From Trebonia sp050013875 (GTDB lineage: Bacteria; Actinomycetota; Actinomycetes; Streptosporangiales; Streptosporangiaceae), in contig JBEKEK010000008.1 in assembly GCA_050013875.1 (NCBI GenBank), positions 1-64,000 on the forward strand: a stretch of DNA of 64,000 nt, given 5' to 3'. Below, one piece after another: positions 1-7,946 of the stretch. The notes under the pieces are model-generated. The model had not been told where the DNA came from and searched no databases. It saw nothing but the letters and a program-made list of their open reading frames with translations. The stretch's first letter is position 1; each line of letters starts with the position of its first letter. A program made the translations under genes and the position numbers.

Positions 1-1868
1 GACGGCGTGTTCTGCACCGTCGTCGAGAATTGCGCCACGCAGCGGTTCAGCCCGGCGCACAGGCTCGCGTTGCCGTTGAGGGCCGGGGTTCCGCCGCCCT
101 GGCAGCCGAAGACCTCCTGCGTGGTCTCGGTGTCTCCCAGCGACGCCGCGTACGAGGTCATGTAGTTCGCGTCCGCACCGCCCGGCTGGAACGCCGCGAC
201 ATCGGCTGGCGAGGGGATGCTGTAGGGCGCGTTCACGGTGGCGAGTTGCTGGAATACCGCGGGCACGAAGTTCTCGAATTGCGTGAACAGGGCGGTCCTG
301 CTCTCGGCGAAGACCTGGTCGTCCTCCCCGACCACGGTGTCGGTGCCGTCGGAGTTGTGCAGGTGGATCGCCAGCGGCAGGCCGAACGCGTCGACCCGTG
401 AGGTGTCGGCGTTGATCGTGGTGCCGCTGGAGTTCAGCTCGATGAAGTCGTGGTATTGGCTGGTGGTCGATCCGAGGTAGAAGTTGATTCGGCAGGAGTT
501 GCACGAGGCCATCGAGTAGTACGGCGACTGCGCGATCGACTCGGTGACGCCGTTGACGCTCCAGTAGACCTCGCTGTCGGGGTACGCGCCGTTGGTGGCG
601 TTGATGAAGTCGAACTCGATGGCGTTGGACGTGCTCGGGATGCTGCTGGTGTTGCCCCAGAACGTGGCCGGGAATCCGCCGAAACCGGTGCCCCCGCCGC
701 CGCCGGTGGTGGTGGCGAACTGCAGGTACCAGTAGTTCCAGCCGGCGTTGTCCTGGTCGACGGTCAGCGTCTGCACGCCGGCCGGCAGCGTCACGGTGGT
801 CGTCACCGTGGTCCAGTCCTGGTAGCCGCCGGTCGCCGGCGCGGTGACGTTCCCGCTCAGGTTGGCGCCCGAGCTGTTGGCGATGTGCAGCGCGTCGGTG
901 ACCGCGGTGGGCGCGGCCAGCCGCAGGCTCACCGTGTAGGTTCCCGCCGTCGCGACGTTGACCGTGTACTTGAACCACTGCCCGGTCGCCGTCCAGCCGA
1001 TGTCGTAACCGCACCCGCTGTCGGCGCACGCCTCGAGGTCGACCCCGTCGGACCGGTAGCTGTTGGCGCTGCCGTTGACGGCGTTGACGTTGTAGGCGAC
1101 GCCCTGGCCGCCGGTGTCATAGTTCGCCGCGAGCACCTGGCCCGGTACGGCGGCCGGCGTCCCGCCATAGGGCGCTTCTGTACCAGTGCCGCCTCCGCCG
1201 CCCGAGGTGAGGGTGAAGGTGATGAAGTGCAGGTTCCAGCCGTTGGAGTCCTGGTCGACCCGCAGCGTCTGCTGCCCGGCCGGCAAGGTGACGCTGGCGG
1301 TGACGGTGGTCCAGGTCTGGTACCCGCCGGTGTTGGGGATGGCGACCGAGCCGCTGAGGTTGGTGCCGGAGGAGTTGGCGATGTGCAGCGCGTCGGTGAT
1401 CCCGTAGGGGGAGGAGACCCGGAACGCGACGCTGTAGGTGCCCGCTGTCGCCACGTTGACGGTGTAGTTGAACCACTGCCCGGCCGTGGTCCAGCCGAGG
1501 TCGTAGGCGCCCGCACCGGTGTTGTTCTGCGTGTCGGCGGTGCCCTCGAGGTCGACGCCGTCCGACCGGTAGCTGTTGGCGCTGCCGTTGGCCGAGGTGA
1601 CGTTGTAGGCGACGCCCTGGCCGCCGGTGTCGTAGTTGGCCGCGTACACGGTGCCGGGCACCGCCGCCGCGGTGCCGCCGTAGGGGGCTCCGGTAGCGGC
1701 CGACGCCGCATGCTGCACACCGCTGCTCACGAGCGTCAGGCCGAGCACCACCGCGGCCGCGAGGGCCACCCGGCCCGGACGGCCTATCCGGCCGAGACGG
1801 CTCCTGCGGGCCCGGCGCGGTCCGGCCCGCCGGGATCCGGCCAGCCACGGGACGTGAAATGATCCCAC
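1..1868 (-). CDS. Secreted beta-1,3-glucanase (GH64-like) with two CBM6-type modules, partial
   Basis: The frame is open from a GTG at 1868 to the window edge, so the C-terminus is missing. The start has an AAGGAG site 8 bases upstream. About 55 N-terminal residues form an Arg-rich, then hydrophobic secretion signal ending in an Ala-rich site. Two similar carbohydrate-binding modules follow (about 60-190 and 228-380); both begin with APYGGT and contain NYDTGGQGVAYNV and NSYRSDGVDLE, as in CBM6. A Gly-rich linker leads into a domain from about residue 394 with AIEFDFIN, EVYWSVNG, HDFIEL and RVDAFGLPLAIHLH. The last motif resembles the GH64/thaumatin-like fold of laminaripentaose-producing glucanases. 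The likely role is extracellular cleavage of fungal or plant beta-1,3-glucan. Family confidence is good; catalytic residues were not verified. Confidence 0.85.
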   Translation of the reverse strand, partial: MGSFHVPWLAGSRRAGPRRARRSRLGRIGRPGRVALAAAVVLGLTLVSSGVQHAASAATGAPYGGTAAAVPGTVYAANYDTGGQGVAYNVTSANGSANSYRSDGVDLEGTADTQNNTGAGAYDLGWTTAGQWFNYTVNVATAGTYSVAFRVSSPYGITDALHIANSSGTNLSGSVAIPNTGGYQTWTTVTASVTLPAGQQTLRVDQDSNGWNLHFITFTLTSGGGGGTGTEAPYGGTPAAVPGQVLAANYDTGGQGVAYNVNAVNGSANSYRSDGVDLEACADSGCGYDIGWTATGQWFKYTVNVATAGTYTVSLRLAAPTAVTDALHIANSSGANLSGNVTAPATGGYQDWTTVTTTVTLPAGVQTLTVDQDNAGWNYWYLQFATTTGGGGGTGFGGFPATFWGNTSSIPSTSNAIEFDFINATNGAYPDSEVYWSVNGVTESIAQSPYYSMASCNSCRINFYLGSTTSQYHDFIELNSSGTTINADTSRVDAFGLPLAIHLHNSDGTDTVVGEDDQVFAESRTALFTQFENFVPAVFQQLATVNAPYSIPSPADVAAFQPGGADANYMTSYAASLGDTETTQEVFGCQGGGTPALNGNASLCAGLNRCVAQFSTTVQNTP

Positions 1869-2027
1869 TTCTCTTACTCCTTCTTCCCATTCCCAGCCCG
1901 GGCGCAGGCTCTTTCCTAATCCCGGGCAGGTGTGTCCCATATGTCGATGGAACTGATCCAGAAGAACGACAGGGTGCTGGCCGGGGCCACGGAGACCGAC
2001 CGTGCCAGCAATGGCGGCTACAGCCAC

Positions 2028-2049
2028 GTAAGCAAGGGACCTTAGTTAC
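2028..2049. promoter_or_regulatory. Imperfect 22-bp palindrome, operator-like
   Basis: The sequence starts GTAAGCAAGG and ends CCTTAGTTAC; 16 of 22 positions are symmetric. It lies 160 bases upstream of the glucanase start. A role as a repressor site for that gene is inference. Confidence 0.35.
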
Positions 2050-2311
2050 CGACAGGTAGACAACGGTGTCCTGCCATGAAGGTGGGAGTGGTCGCATTCG
2101 ATGGCCGGCAGTTGCCTGGGCTCGGCGGGTATCCGGGCTTGGAGGGGGATCCGGGCTCACGTGCACCCAGGCATGACGGGAGCTATGCGACGCGGCCTCA
2201 CGCCGGGGGCCGGTATTCCCCGGTCAGTGCGCGCGCCGTCGGCCGGCCGGCCTTGGCCGCTGGAAACAGCCGGGAGGACCACGGCCGACGGGTTGCTCGC
2301 GCACACATAGC

Positions 2312-2337
2312 TCCAAATTTGGAACTTATTTTAAGTT
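2312..2337. promoter_or_regulatory. Two abutting AT-rich palindromes
   Basis: A perfect 12-bp palindrome, TCCAAATTTGGA (2312-2323), shares its last base with a second inverted repeat, AACTTA-N3-TAAGTT (2323-2337). They sit in the most AT-rich part of the divergent region and may be regulator sites. Confidence 0.35.
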
Positions 2338-2523
2338 GTGTTTTAACAGCGCCCGCCGGGCTCGTCAAGGGCTGGGCGGCAAGCGGGCAAGCGGGTCGCC
2401 CGGCGCGGCGCCGCGCCGCACGGGCGACGGCGCCGCGCCGCGCTGGCCGCCGACAGCCGTGCTGCGTCGTTTGCCGAGCTGTCGCCGGCCGGGATACGCG
2501 GCGCTGAAAGCTTGTTTCGATAA

Positions 2524-2564
2524 TGCTGGGAGTTGTTCCGCTGTGGGCGGCGCAACTCCCAGCA
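2524..2564. promoter_or_regulatory. 12-bp stem hairpin or operator
   Basis: TGCTGGGAGTTG (2524-2535) is exactly complementary to 2553-2564 across a 17-base spacer. It lies 158 bases before the TTG start of the large regulator. There is no T-run after it, so an operator or mRNA leader structure is as likely as a terminator. Confidence 0.35.
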
Positions 2565-2721
2565 CTAATATCGATGTTGGTGATCTTGGTCGGCTTATGC
2601 TGATAAATTCGGCGGGCGTAATTCCGGGGAGCCGAATATAATTCACGAGATGCGCCCCGCCGTGGCTTCGCCGCGCCATCCCGGCTCAGGTGATGAGGAA
2701 CGATAACCGTCACGAGGAACA

Positions 2722-5700
2722 TTGAGTCAGCTATCCGCTTATCACCTCAGACGACCCCGGCTGACCAGCCGCCTGCTCGGCGTGAGCGCGAGCGTGATCG
2801 TCGGCGGCGGCGGCTACGGCAAGTCGGCCCTGGCCGCCGAGGCGGCCGAGTTCCTCGATGCGCCGGTGATCGTCACCGCGCTGGAATCGGCCGGGGTGTC
2901 GGCCGCGTTGCTGCCGCACCGGCTGCGCTCGGCCGCCGCCCGGGTCGGGCTGTCCGACCTCGCCGCCCTGATGGACCGGGCGGCGCCGGCCGGGCCGGCC
3001 GGTGTGCTCGACGCGCTGCTCGAGGCGCTGGCGGGCAGCGGCGTCATGATCGTGGTGGACGAGGTGCAGCACGCCGAGCCGGAGGCGGTGGCGCTGCTCA
3101 CCCGGCTGGCCGGGCAGCTCGGAGCCGACCAGCGCCTGCTGCTCATCGGCCGTGAGGCGCCGTCCGGCATCGCGTCACTGCGACGCAGCAGCGCCGCGGT
3201 GTGGCTCGGCACCGCCGACCTGGCGATGACCACCCCCGAGGTTGCCGCGCTCTGCCGGCAGGGCTTCGGGCTGGCGATCCCGGAGGCCGAGGCCGAACGG
3301 CTCAGGACGGCCACCGGCGGCTGGACCGCGGCGGTGGTGCTGGCGGCCAGCCAGGCCAGGTCGGCCGACCAGCCGCTGCTGGCCGACAGCGCCCGCGGCG
3401 CCTCCGAGGCGCAGGTGCTCGCGGGGCTGGTCGAGCAGATGCTGCGCGGGATGCCCGAGCCCGTGCGGTCGGCGGTTATCGACGTGGCTCACCTCCCGCT
3501 GCTGCGCGAGCGGATCGTGGCGCGCGCGACCGGCCTGCCCGGCCTGCTCGCGGTGATCAGCCAGGCGGGACTGCCGCTGCAGGAAAGCGCCGACGGCTGG
3601 TTCAGGCTCATCGATCCGGTCCGGCACCTGCTGGTAGCGCGCGCCCCGGCCGAGACCGGCGTGCTGACCGCGGCGGCGGCCGCCTACGCCGAGGAGGGCC
3701 GCCCCGACCTTGCCGCCGGCCTGCTGATCGGAGCGGGCAGAGCGAGCGACGCGGCGGCGTTGCTGGCCGCGATGAACCCGCCGGAAGCCGAACGCCTCGG
3801 ACTCGATGAGCTCAGCCAGCTGGCTGCCCAGCTGCCGGCCGGCGCAGTTGACCAGCATCCGCGAATCCTGCTGCACATCGCCCGCGAGTGCGAGCCTCCG
3901 GCGGCGATCCACCGGCGGGCGGAGGCGCTGAACGGGGCGCTCGCCGTTCTCGGCGAGCCGCCGTCCGACCCCCAGCTCGCCCGCGAGGTCAGGGCCGAAC
4001 TGGCGCGCGACCTGGTGCGCGACGACCAGATGGAGGAAGCCGAGGCGCTGGCGGTGGCGGTGCTGGCGCAGACGCCCGCCGGAGAGGAACGGACCCGGGC
4101 CCGGCTGCTCGACACGCTGGGGCGCGTCGCCGCCCGGTACGGGGACGAGGAGCACCTGGCGATCGCCGCCGACCGGCTGACGATGGCCGCCCGCAGCTAC
4201 CGGAACCAGCGGCTGTGGAGCTGGCTGGCCTACACGCTCGCGGTACTCGGCTGCTGGGTGCACGCCCACCGGGGGGCCATCGACCAGGCGGTCGCCGCCG
4301 TGGACGAGTCGCTTGAGGTAATCCCCGACCGGCGGCAGCAGCGTGCGGTCCTGCTGACGTTCCGGGCCGAGATCCTGAATCAGGCGGGCCGGTACGAGGA
4401 AGCCGAGGCGAATCTGGCCGAGGCGGAATCGATCGCGCAGGTCATCGGGGACGTCCGGGTGCGCGCCTACGCCGCCTGGGAACGGGCGCGTGGGCTCTCG
4501 CAGCGGGGTGACGGGCCGGGAACGCTGGCGGCGATCGGTGCCGCCGAGTCGTTCCGGTCGGACTGGTTTGACGGCTGCGGTGGCGAGTTCCTGGCCGATG
4601 CCGCCGACTTCCTCGACCGGGTGGGCTACCGTGACCTGGCCCTGCAGTACCTGGACCGGGCCGTGCTGCAATCGGAGCACGAGGACTTCGAGGTCGAGCG
4701 GGCGACGGCGATGATCATGGCCCGCGGCGGTGATCCGGAGGAGGCCGAGCGGAGGTTGCTGGCGCTGGCCGCCTCACCCTGGTGCGAGCCGAGCGAACGA
4801 TGGCGGGTGCAGTTGCTCCGTGCGCTTGCCGCCGAGCGGCGGGGCGACCCGGCGGTGACGCCGCTCGCGCTCGACGCGCTCGAGCTGGCGGCCAGGCTCG
4901 GTCATCCCGGGCTCCCGCTGATCGTCGAACGGCGGGCCGCCACCAGCCTGCTCGGGCTGGTGGCGGCGACCGGCCATCCGCTGGCGATCGGCCTGGCCAA
5001 CATGACGTTCCCGGTCACCGTGCGCTTGCTCGGCGGTTTCGCGGTGACCCGCGGCGGACGCCCGGTCGACGTGCCGCCGGGCCGCGGACGGCAGCTGATC
5101 AAGCTGGTCGCGACCGCCGGCGGCCGCCTGACGGCCGACGCCGCGATGGAGGCGCTCTGGCCGGAAGCCGATCCGGACGCCAGTGCCAACCGGCTGCGCA
5201 CGGTACTTAACCGGCTCAAGGACGCGGCCGGGGATGTGGTCCTGCGCGATGACCGTCAGCTCCGCCTCGCCGCCGAGGTGCACACCGACGTGCAGGCGTT
5301 CACCGACGATGCCCGCCGCGCCACGCTGCTGGCCGCCGGAGGATCACGAGAGGCGGTGTCCGCGGCCCGCGCGGCCCTCGCCCGCTACCGCGGTGACCTG
5401 CTGCCAGGCGACCCCTACGAGTCGTGGGCGGAGTCGCCGCGGCAGCGGCTGCGGAGCCAGGCGCTTGGACTGCTCGACCTGTGCGCCGACTGGGCCGCGC
5501 GCGCCGAGGACCTCGACGAGGCGGTGCGCTGCCTGCAGCGTGCCATCGACCTGGCACCGGACGAAGAGGAGCGGTACCTGAGCGCGGCCCGGCATCTGCT
5601 CACGCAGGGCCGCCGCGGCGCCGCGCGGCGCATGGTCGCCCGCGCCCGCTCGGTGGTCGAAGACCTCGGCGTGCAGCCGCCCGGCGCGCTGATCCGGCTC

Positions 5701-5736
5701 GAGGATCAGCTCAGGCGGCGGGCCATGGCGGTCTGA
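2722..5736 (+). CDS. Large ATPase-type transcriptional regulator with C-terminal SARP/BTAD module
   Basis: A 1004-residue protein with a TTG start and GAGGAA 5 bases upstream. Near residue 30 is a Walker A (GGGGYGKSAL) and near 112 a Walker B (VMIVVDEVQHAEP), so an STAND/MalT-like ATPase occupies the N-terminal third. The middle (about 350-740) is helical and TPR-like. From about 755 (VRLLGGFAVTRGGRPV) there is an OmpR-type winged helix followed by a BTAD. AfsR-type SARPs carry the DNA-binding end at the N-terminus, so the order here is inverted. It is likely an ATP-dependent activator; its targets may be the next gene or the divergent glucanase (inference). No ligand can be named. Confidence 0.85.
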   Translation: MSQLSAYHLRRPRLTSRLLGVSASVIVGGGGYGKSALAAEAAEFLDAPVIVTALESAGVSAALLPHRLRSAAARVGLSDLAALMDRAAPAGPAGVLDALLEALAGSGVMIVVDEVQHAEPEAVALLTRLAGQLGADQRLLLIGREAPSGIASLRRSSAAVWLGTADLAMTTPEVAALCRQGFGLAIPEAEAERLRTATGGWTAAVVLAASQARSADQPLLADSARGASEAQVLAGLVEQMLRGMPEPVRSAVIDVAHLPLLRERIVARATGLPGLLAVISQAGLPLQESADGWFRLIDPVRHLLVARAPAETGVLTAAAAAYAEEGRPDLAAGLLIGAGRASDAAALLAAMNPPEAERLGLDELSQLAAQLPAGAVDQHPRILLHIARECEPPAAIHRRAEALNGALAVLGEPPSDPQLAREVRAELARDLVRDDQMEEAEALAVAVLAQTPAGEERTRARLLDTLGRVAARYGDEEHLAIAADRLTMAARSYRNQRLWSWLAYTLAVLGCWVHAHRGAIDQAVAAVDESLEVIPDRRQQRAVLLTFRAEILNQAGRYEEAEANLAEAESIAQVIGDVRVRAYAAWERARGLSQRGDGPGTLAAIGAAESFRSDWFDGCGGEFLADAADFLDRVGYRDLALQYLDRAVLQSEHEDFEVERATAMIMARGGDPEEAERRLLALAASPWCEPSERWRVQLLRALAAERRGDPAVTPLALDALELAARLGHPGLPLIVERRAATSLLGLVAATGHPLAIGLANMTFPVTVRLLGGFAVTRGGRPVDVPPGRGRQLIKLVATAGGRLTADAAMEALWPEADPDASANRLRTVLNRLKDAAGDVVLRDDRQLRLAAEVHTDVQAFTDDARRATLLAAGGSREAVSAARAALARYRGDLLPGDPYESWAESPRQRLRSQALGLLDLCADWAARAEDLDEAVRCLQRAIDLAPDEEERYLSAARHLLTQGRRGAARRMVARARSVVEDLGVQPPGALIRLEDQLRRRAMAV

Positions 5737-5841
5737 GAATCGCGGCCTGATGTCCGTGTGCCGCTCGTGTGACGCTGCCCTGCGAGCGTGGTCTCACCAA
5801 GGCACAGTGCATGAAAACGGTGCCTGAAAGGGGAGGAACCC

Positions 5842-6402
5842 ATGCGTAAAGCAACCCTTCGGATCGGCGGTATCGTCGCGGCGGCCAGCGCGGCCCTGAC
5901 GCTCGCCAGCGTCGCCCCGGCGTTCGCCGGCACGGCCGCGAAGACGATGACCGGGCCGGAAGCGATTACCGGATCGGCCCACGGCGCGGCCGCGATCGCG
6001 AACGTCACGCCGCTGCCGCTTACCCTGGCCGGCGTGGTGGCGACCACCGATCACGGCTTCACGCTCGGCCCTGGCGGCGGCAACACGCACACGCTGGCGA
6101 CGGCGGCAGGCAAGCTCACCGTCACCGGGACCGGCAAGCAGCAGAACACCCAGACGGCGAACAAGAAGACCTGCTACTTCACCTACACCTCGCGGCAGAC
6201 GTTCAAGTTCGTCCCGGGCAAGAGCACCGGTAAGTTCGCCGGCGCGACCGGGCCGGGCGCCTACCAGATCTACTTCGCCGCCTACGAGCCGCGGTTCACC
6301 TCCGGCAAGAGCAAGGGCGAGTGCAATTTCAACGCCAACCCGCTGGCCAAGGGCGCGGTCGCGACCTTCCTCGCGGCTGGCGTGCTCACCGTCAACGGAT
6401 AA
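5842..6402 (+). CDS. Secreted protein of unknown function
   Basis: 186 residues, ATG start behind GGGGAGG. The N-terminus is a clear Sec signal: MRK, a hydrophobic Ala-rich core, and cleavage after APAFAG near residue 30. The mature part is Gly/Thr/Lys-rich and beta-like, with two cysteines (CYFTYTS and GECNFN) that could pair, and a KFVPGKSTGKFAGATG segment. I do not recognise the family. It follows the large regulator by 105 bases and ends in a strong terminator, so it is probably the last gene of its transcript. Confidence 0.75.
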   Translation: MRKATLRIGGIVAAASAALTLASVAPAFAGTAAKTMTGPEAITGSAHGAAAIANVTPLPLTLAGVVATTDHGFTLGPGGGNTHTLATAAGKLTVTGTGKQQNTQTANKKTCYFTYTSRQTFKFVPGKSTGKFAGATGPGAYQIYFAAYEPRFTSGKSKGECNFNANPLAKGAVATFLAAGVLTVNG

Positions 6403-6420
6403 GGGGCCACCGAGCCCTCG

Positions 6421-6453
6421 GGCCGGGCTCACCGGGAACCGGTGAGCCCGGCC
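6421..6453 (+). terminator. Intrinsic terminator, 15-bp perfect stem
   Basis: Bases 6421-6435 pair completely with 6439-6453 around a GAA loop, and CTCTTCC follows. It is placed 19 bases after the secreted-protein stop codon. Confidence 0.85.
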
Positions 6454-6596
6454 CTCTTCCGTTCCGCGCCGTCCGGGGGAACGCGGCGGAGAGGCAGCAG
6501 CCACGGTCCGTTCAGTTAAATCTGCTCTTTCCAACGGAGCCGCAAAGCCCTGATGATTGCGGAAACGGTCCATGACCATGAGGGAAGGTGCCCGCG

Positions 6597-7291
6597 ATGA
6601 AGATCGACGTGAACCTGGACGTGTCGAGCCTTGACGCGATTACCTCGTCGGCCGGGCGACTCGAGGGCGACGGCTACGACGGACTGTGGTCGAGCGAGGT
6701 AGGGAATGACCCGTTCCTGCCGATCGCCGTCGCCGCGCAGGCCACCAGCCGCGCGGAGCTGGGCACGTCGATCGCCGTCGCGTTCGCCCGCACACCGATG
6801 ACGGTCGCCTACACCGCGCATGACCTGCAGGCGTACTCCCGTGGGCGGTTCCTGCTCGGCCTCGGCAGCCAGGTGAAGCCGCACATCGAGCGGCGCTTCA
6901 GCATGCCCTGGAGCCACCCGGCACCGCGGATGCGCGAGTTCATCACGGCCCTGCGCAGCGCGCGGTGCGCAAGCAGATCGCGTTCTACGGCAGCACCCCG
7001 TCCTACCGGCAGGTCCTTGAGCTGCACGGCTGGGGCGATCTTGGCGGCGAACTGCACCGCCTCAGCCGGTCGAGCGGGGACGGCAAGTGGCAGGCGATGG
7101 CGGACCTCGTCGATGACAAGGTGCTCAACGCGTTCGCCGTGGTGGCCGAGCCCGGGCAGGTCGCGGGCGAGCTCATCCGCCGCTTCGGCACCCTGGCCGA
7201 CCGGCTGAAGTTCTACGCGCCCTACGAGAGCGACCGCTCCCTCTGGGATGAGATCCGGGCGGGCCTAGCCCAAGCCGATCCGGCTCCTTAA
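6597..7291 (+). pseudogene. F420-dependent LLM-class oxidoreductase, internal deletion with frameshift
   Basis: The first 125 or so codons (from ATG 6597, AGGGAAGG 8 bases upstream) read like a luciferase-like F420 enzyme: DGLWSSEVGNDPFLP, GTSIAVAFARTPM, GRFLLGLGSQVKPHIERRF. Near 6958 the frame changes, and the typical C-terminal half follows in another frame up to 7291: VRKQIAFYGSTPSYR, LHGWGD, AFAVVAEPG, RLKFYAPYESD. Intact members (TIGR03617 type) are about 330 residues; only about 230 codons remain, so roughly 100 codons are gone. The join lies in a GCGC-rich run, which suggests deletion between short repeats. It is non-functional as written unless a sequencing error is involved. Confidence 0.8.
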
Positions 7292-7509
7292 TCAGCTTCC
7301 GCCCGTGGCCGGACGTGCAGGTGCCCGTCCTGGGGGAATTCCGGCGGCAGTGGCGGGAGCACGGCTGACAGGGCGAAAGCGGCGCGCTGAGCGTCTCCCG
7401 CTCTCGCCAACCCGCTTCTTCTGTCCCGTCCGTATCTGAATGCTCAGGCTGTTCGCGGGTAGCTGGCAGCCGGATGCGGCACCGGGTCGCGGACGGAGAG
7501 GGATGGATC

Positions 7510-7683
7510 ATGGGATTGTTCCGGAAGACGTCGAGGCCCGAGCGGGCGGGCAGGAAGCCGACCCGGCAAGAGCGGCGCGCCGCCGAGCGCACCGCGCGGG
7601 CCGAGGCCGCGCTGGTGCAGACCGAGCAGCGGATCCACCAGATCGCCGACGAGGTCCGCGGTGACCTCAGGGGTTCCGCCTAA
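7510..7683 (+). CDS. Small basic hypothetical protein
   Basis: 57 residues from ATG 7510, preceded by GGAGAGGGA. The sequence is highly charged: a basic N-terminal part (MGLFRKTSRPERAGRK) and a helical part rich in Arg, Glu and Ala. No family recognised. Codon use fits coding sequence, and the terminator-like hairpins downstream agree with a short transcript ending here. Confidence 0.45.
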   Translation: MGLFRKTSRPERAGRKPTRQERRAAERTARAEAALVQTEQRIHQIADEVRGDLRGSA

Positions 7684-7737
7684 CGCGGCATCCGGTTTCC
7701 TCGAAGCCAGCGGTATCGCGCGCAAGCCGTTGTGGCG

Positions 7738-7768
7738 CCGAGGTCGCGGCAGTTCGCCGCGACCTCGG
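7738..7768. terminator. Hairpin with 12-bp stem, first of two
   Basis: CCGAGGTCGCGG at 7738-7749 is complementary to 7757-7768 across CAGTTCG. No T-tract follows, which is common for actinomycete terminators. It lies 54 bases after the small gene. Confidence 0.5.
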
Positions 7769-7775
7769 CCTCGCC

Positions 7776-7809
7776 GCGGCCGGCGGCGGCGGTCGCCGCC
7801 GCCGGCCGC
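7776..7809. terminator. Hairpin with 15-bp all-GC stem, second of two
   Basis: Bases 7776-7790 pair completely with 7795-7809 around a GGTC tetraloop. It is only 7 bases from the preceding hairpin. The pair insulates the kinase gene downstream or acts as a double terminator. Confidence 0.5.
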
Positions 7810-7946
7810 CGCAGTCGCCGCTCTCACGCACAGTCACGGTTAAAGGCGGGTTATTCTGGGTCTCCGCCTTAACTCTGAGGCACGGTGTACTGGTAAAACA
7901 CGGTGTCATTGGTAAGCGGAGTTCCGAGGTGAGGAGAGGAGACCCG

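Larger units (their letters stand above)
1869..2721. other. Long divergent intergenic region with several inverted repeats
   Basis: About 850 bases between the glucanase and the large regulator hold no convincing gene; the frames present have random composition. The stretch near 2310-2345 and 2560-2650 is clearly more AT-rich than the surroundings and probably carries promoters. It contains the symmetric sites listed separately and a 16-bp GC-only palindrome at 2402-2417. Confidence 0.6.

Noticed and set aside
450..1862. A 470-codon open frame on the plus strand across the glucanase
   Set aside because: It is the antisense of a gene with signal peptide, repeated CBM motifs and a GH64-like domain; its own product is Val/Arg/Gly-rich without any domain.
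3175..4680. A 501-codon minus-strand frame inside the large regulator
   Set aside because: GC-rich shadow frame; the plus strand carries Walker motifs, TPR-like helices and a BTAD.
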